NCBI GenBank assembly: GCA_026398695.1 | Contig: JAPLSJ010000132.1 | Coordinates: 1 to 40,915, forward strand | Source of the DNA: Arenimonas sp. | GTDB lineage: Bacteria > Pseudomonadota > Gammaproteobacteria > Xanthomonadales > Xanthomonadaceae | DNA: 40,915 nucleotides | Direction of reading: 5' to 3' | Shown: positions 40,910 through 40,915 of the stretch, piece by piece | Position numbering within the stretch: the stretch's first letter is position 1 | Layout: the number at the start of each line of letters is the position of its first letter | Made by a program: the position numbers and the translations under genes | Notes under the pieces: model-generated | Seen by the model: only the letters and a program-made list of their open reading frames with translations | Database searches by the model: none | What the model was told of the DNA's origin: nothing

Positions 40910-40915
40910 GTGCCT

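Noticed and set aside
1-40915. Prophage, insertion sequence or integrative element
   Set aside because: No integrase, transposase, phage structural gene or att-like direct repeat was seen; gene content is housekeeping plus the cyanophycin operon.

Overview
The window is GC-rich chromosomal DNA from a gammaproteobacterium, most likely a member of the Xanthomonadaceae (Lysobacter/Luteimonas/Xanthomonas-like). I infer this from protein style and gene order, not from a database search. The clues are a cyanophycin cluster (iadA-cphB-cphA-Mur ligase), a large TonB-dependent receptor, a plant-like glutamate-cysteine ligase, a tsaD/rpsU/yqeY/dnaG block, an aa3 oxidase operon with ctaG and SURF1, probable leaderless start sites, and several palindromic intergenic repeat families. 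No rRNA, tRNA, CRISPR array, insertion sequence or prophage was seen.

Layout. 1-187 holds the end of a LytTR response regulator. 233-2321 (minus) holds gshA, interrupted by one in-frame TAG, followed by a YecA-like SEC-C protein. 2403-4483 (plus) holds an OppA-type peptide-binding protein and a small unknown protein. 4521-11132 (minus) is a tightly packed operon iadA-cphB-cphA-Mur-like ligase for making and degrading cyanophycin (multi-L-arginyl-poly-L-aspartate). Its outer side is flanked by an OppB-type permease (11211-12146) that has no OppC or ATPase beside it. 12173-15667 holds engB, cytochrome c4, a DsbA-like lipoprotein and an EEP-family hydrolase. 15668-16550 has no credible gene and consists of long inverted repeats. 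16551-19424 is a TonB-dependent receptor.

19639-25321 holds a small kinase-like protein, a TauE/SafE permease, a soluble lytic transglycosylase, an NDUFA9-like protein and the CCA-adding enzyme. 25350-29345 holds VanZ and MidA/NDUFAF7 proteins, a pteridine reductase, a YafK-type L,D-transpeptidase and a DUF6159-like membrane protein. 29434-31307 (minus) is tsaD-folB-folK, divergent from rpsU, yqeY and dnaG (31445-34066). 34127-40909 is a cytochrome c oxidase biogenesis and structural cluster: ctaD, a 41-residue membrane peptide, ctaG, ctaE, SURF1, a thioredoxin-fold-like protein, ctaA and ctaB. A DUF2909 twin-TM gene lies between them on the other strand.

How the parts fit. CphA polymerises Asp and Arg. 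CphB cuts the polymer to beta-Asp-Arg dipeptides. IadA splits these into free Asp and Arg. The flanking peptide-uptake genes could supply or recover dipeptides, but that is inference. The cox cluster makes heme A (CtaB then CtaA), loads copper (CtaG) and builds subunits I and III. Two otherwise well-conserved genes look broken: gshA (in-frame amber) and ctaB (about 60 codons missing plus a frameshift). They are either true lesions or consensus/assembly errors. The most unusual non-coding structures are the inverted-repeat region at 15.69-16.46 kb, a perfect 42-bp palindrome after dnaG, and paired GGTACATTTTC palindromes before dnaG.
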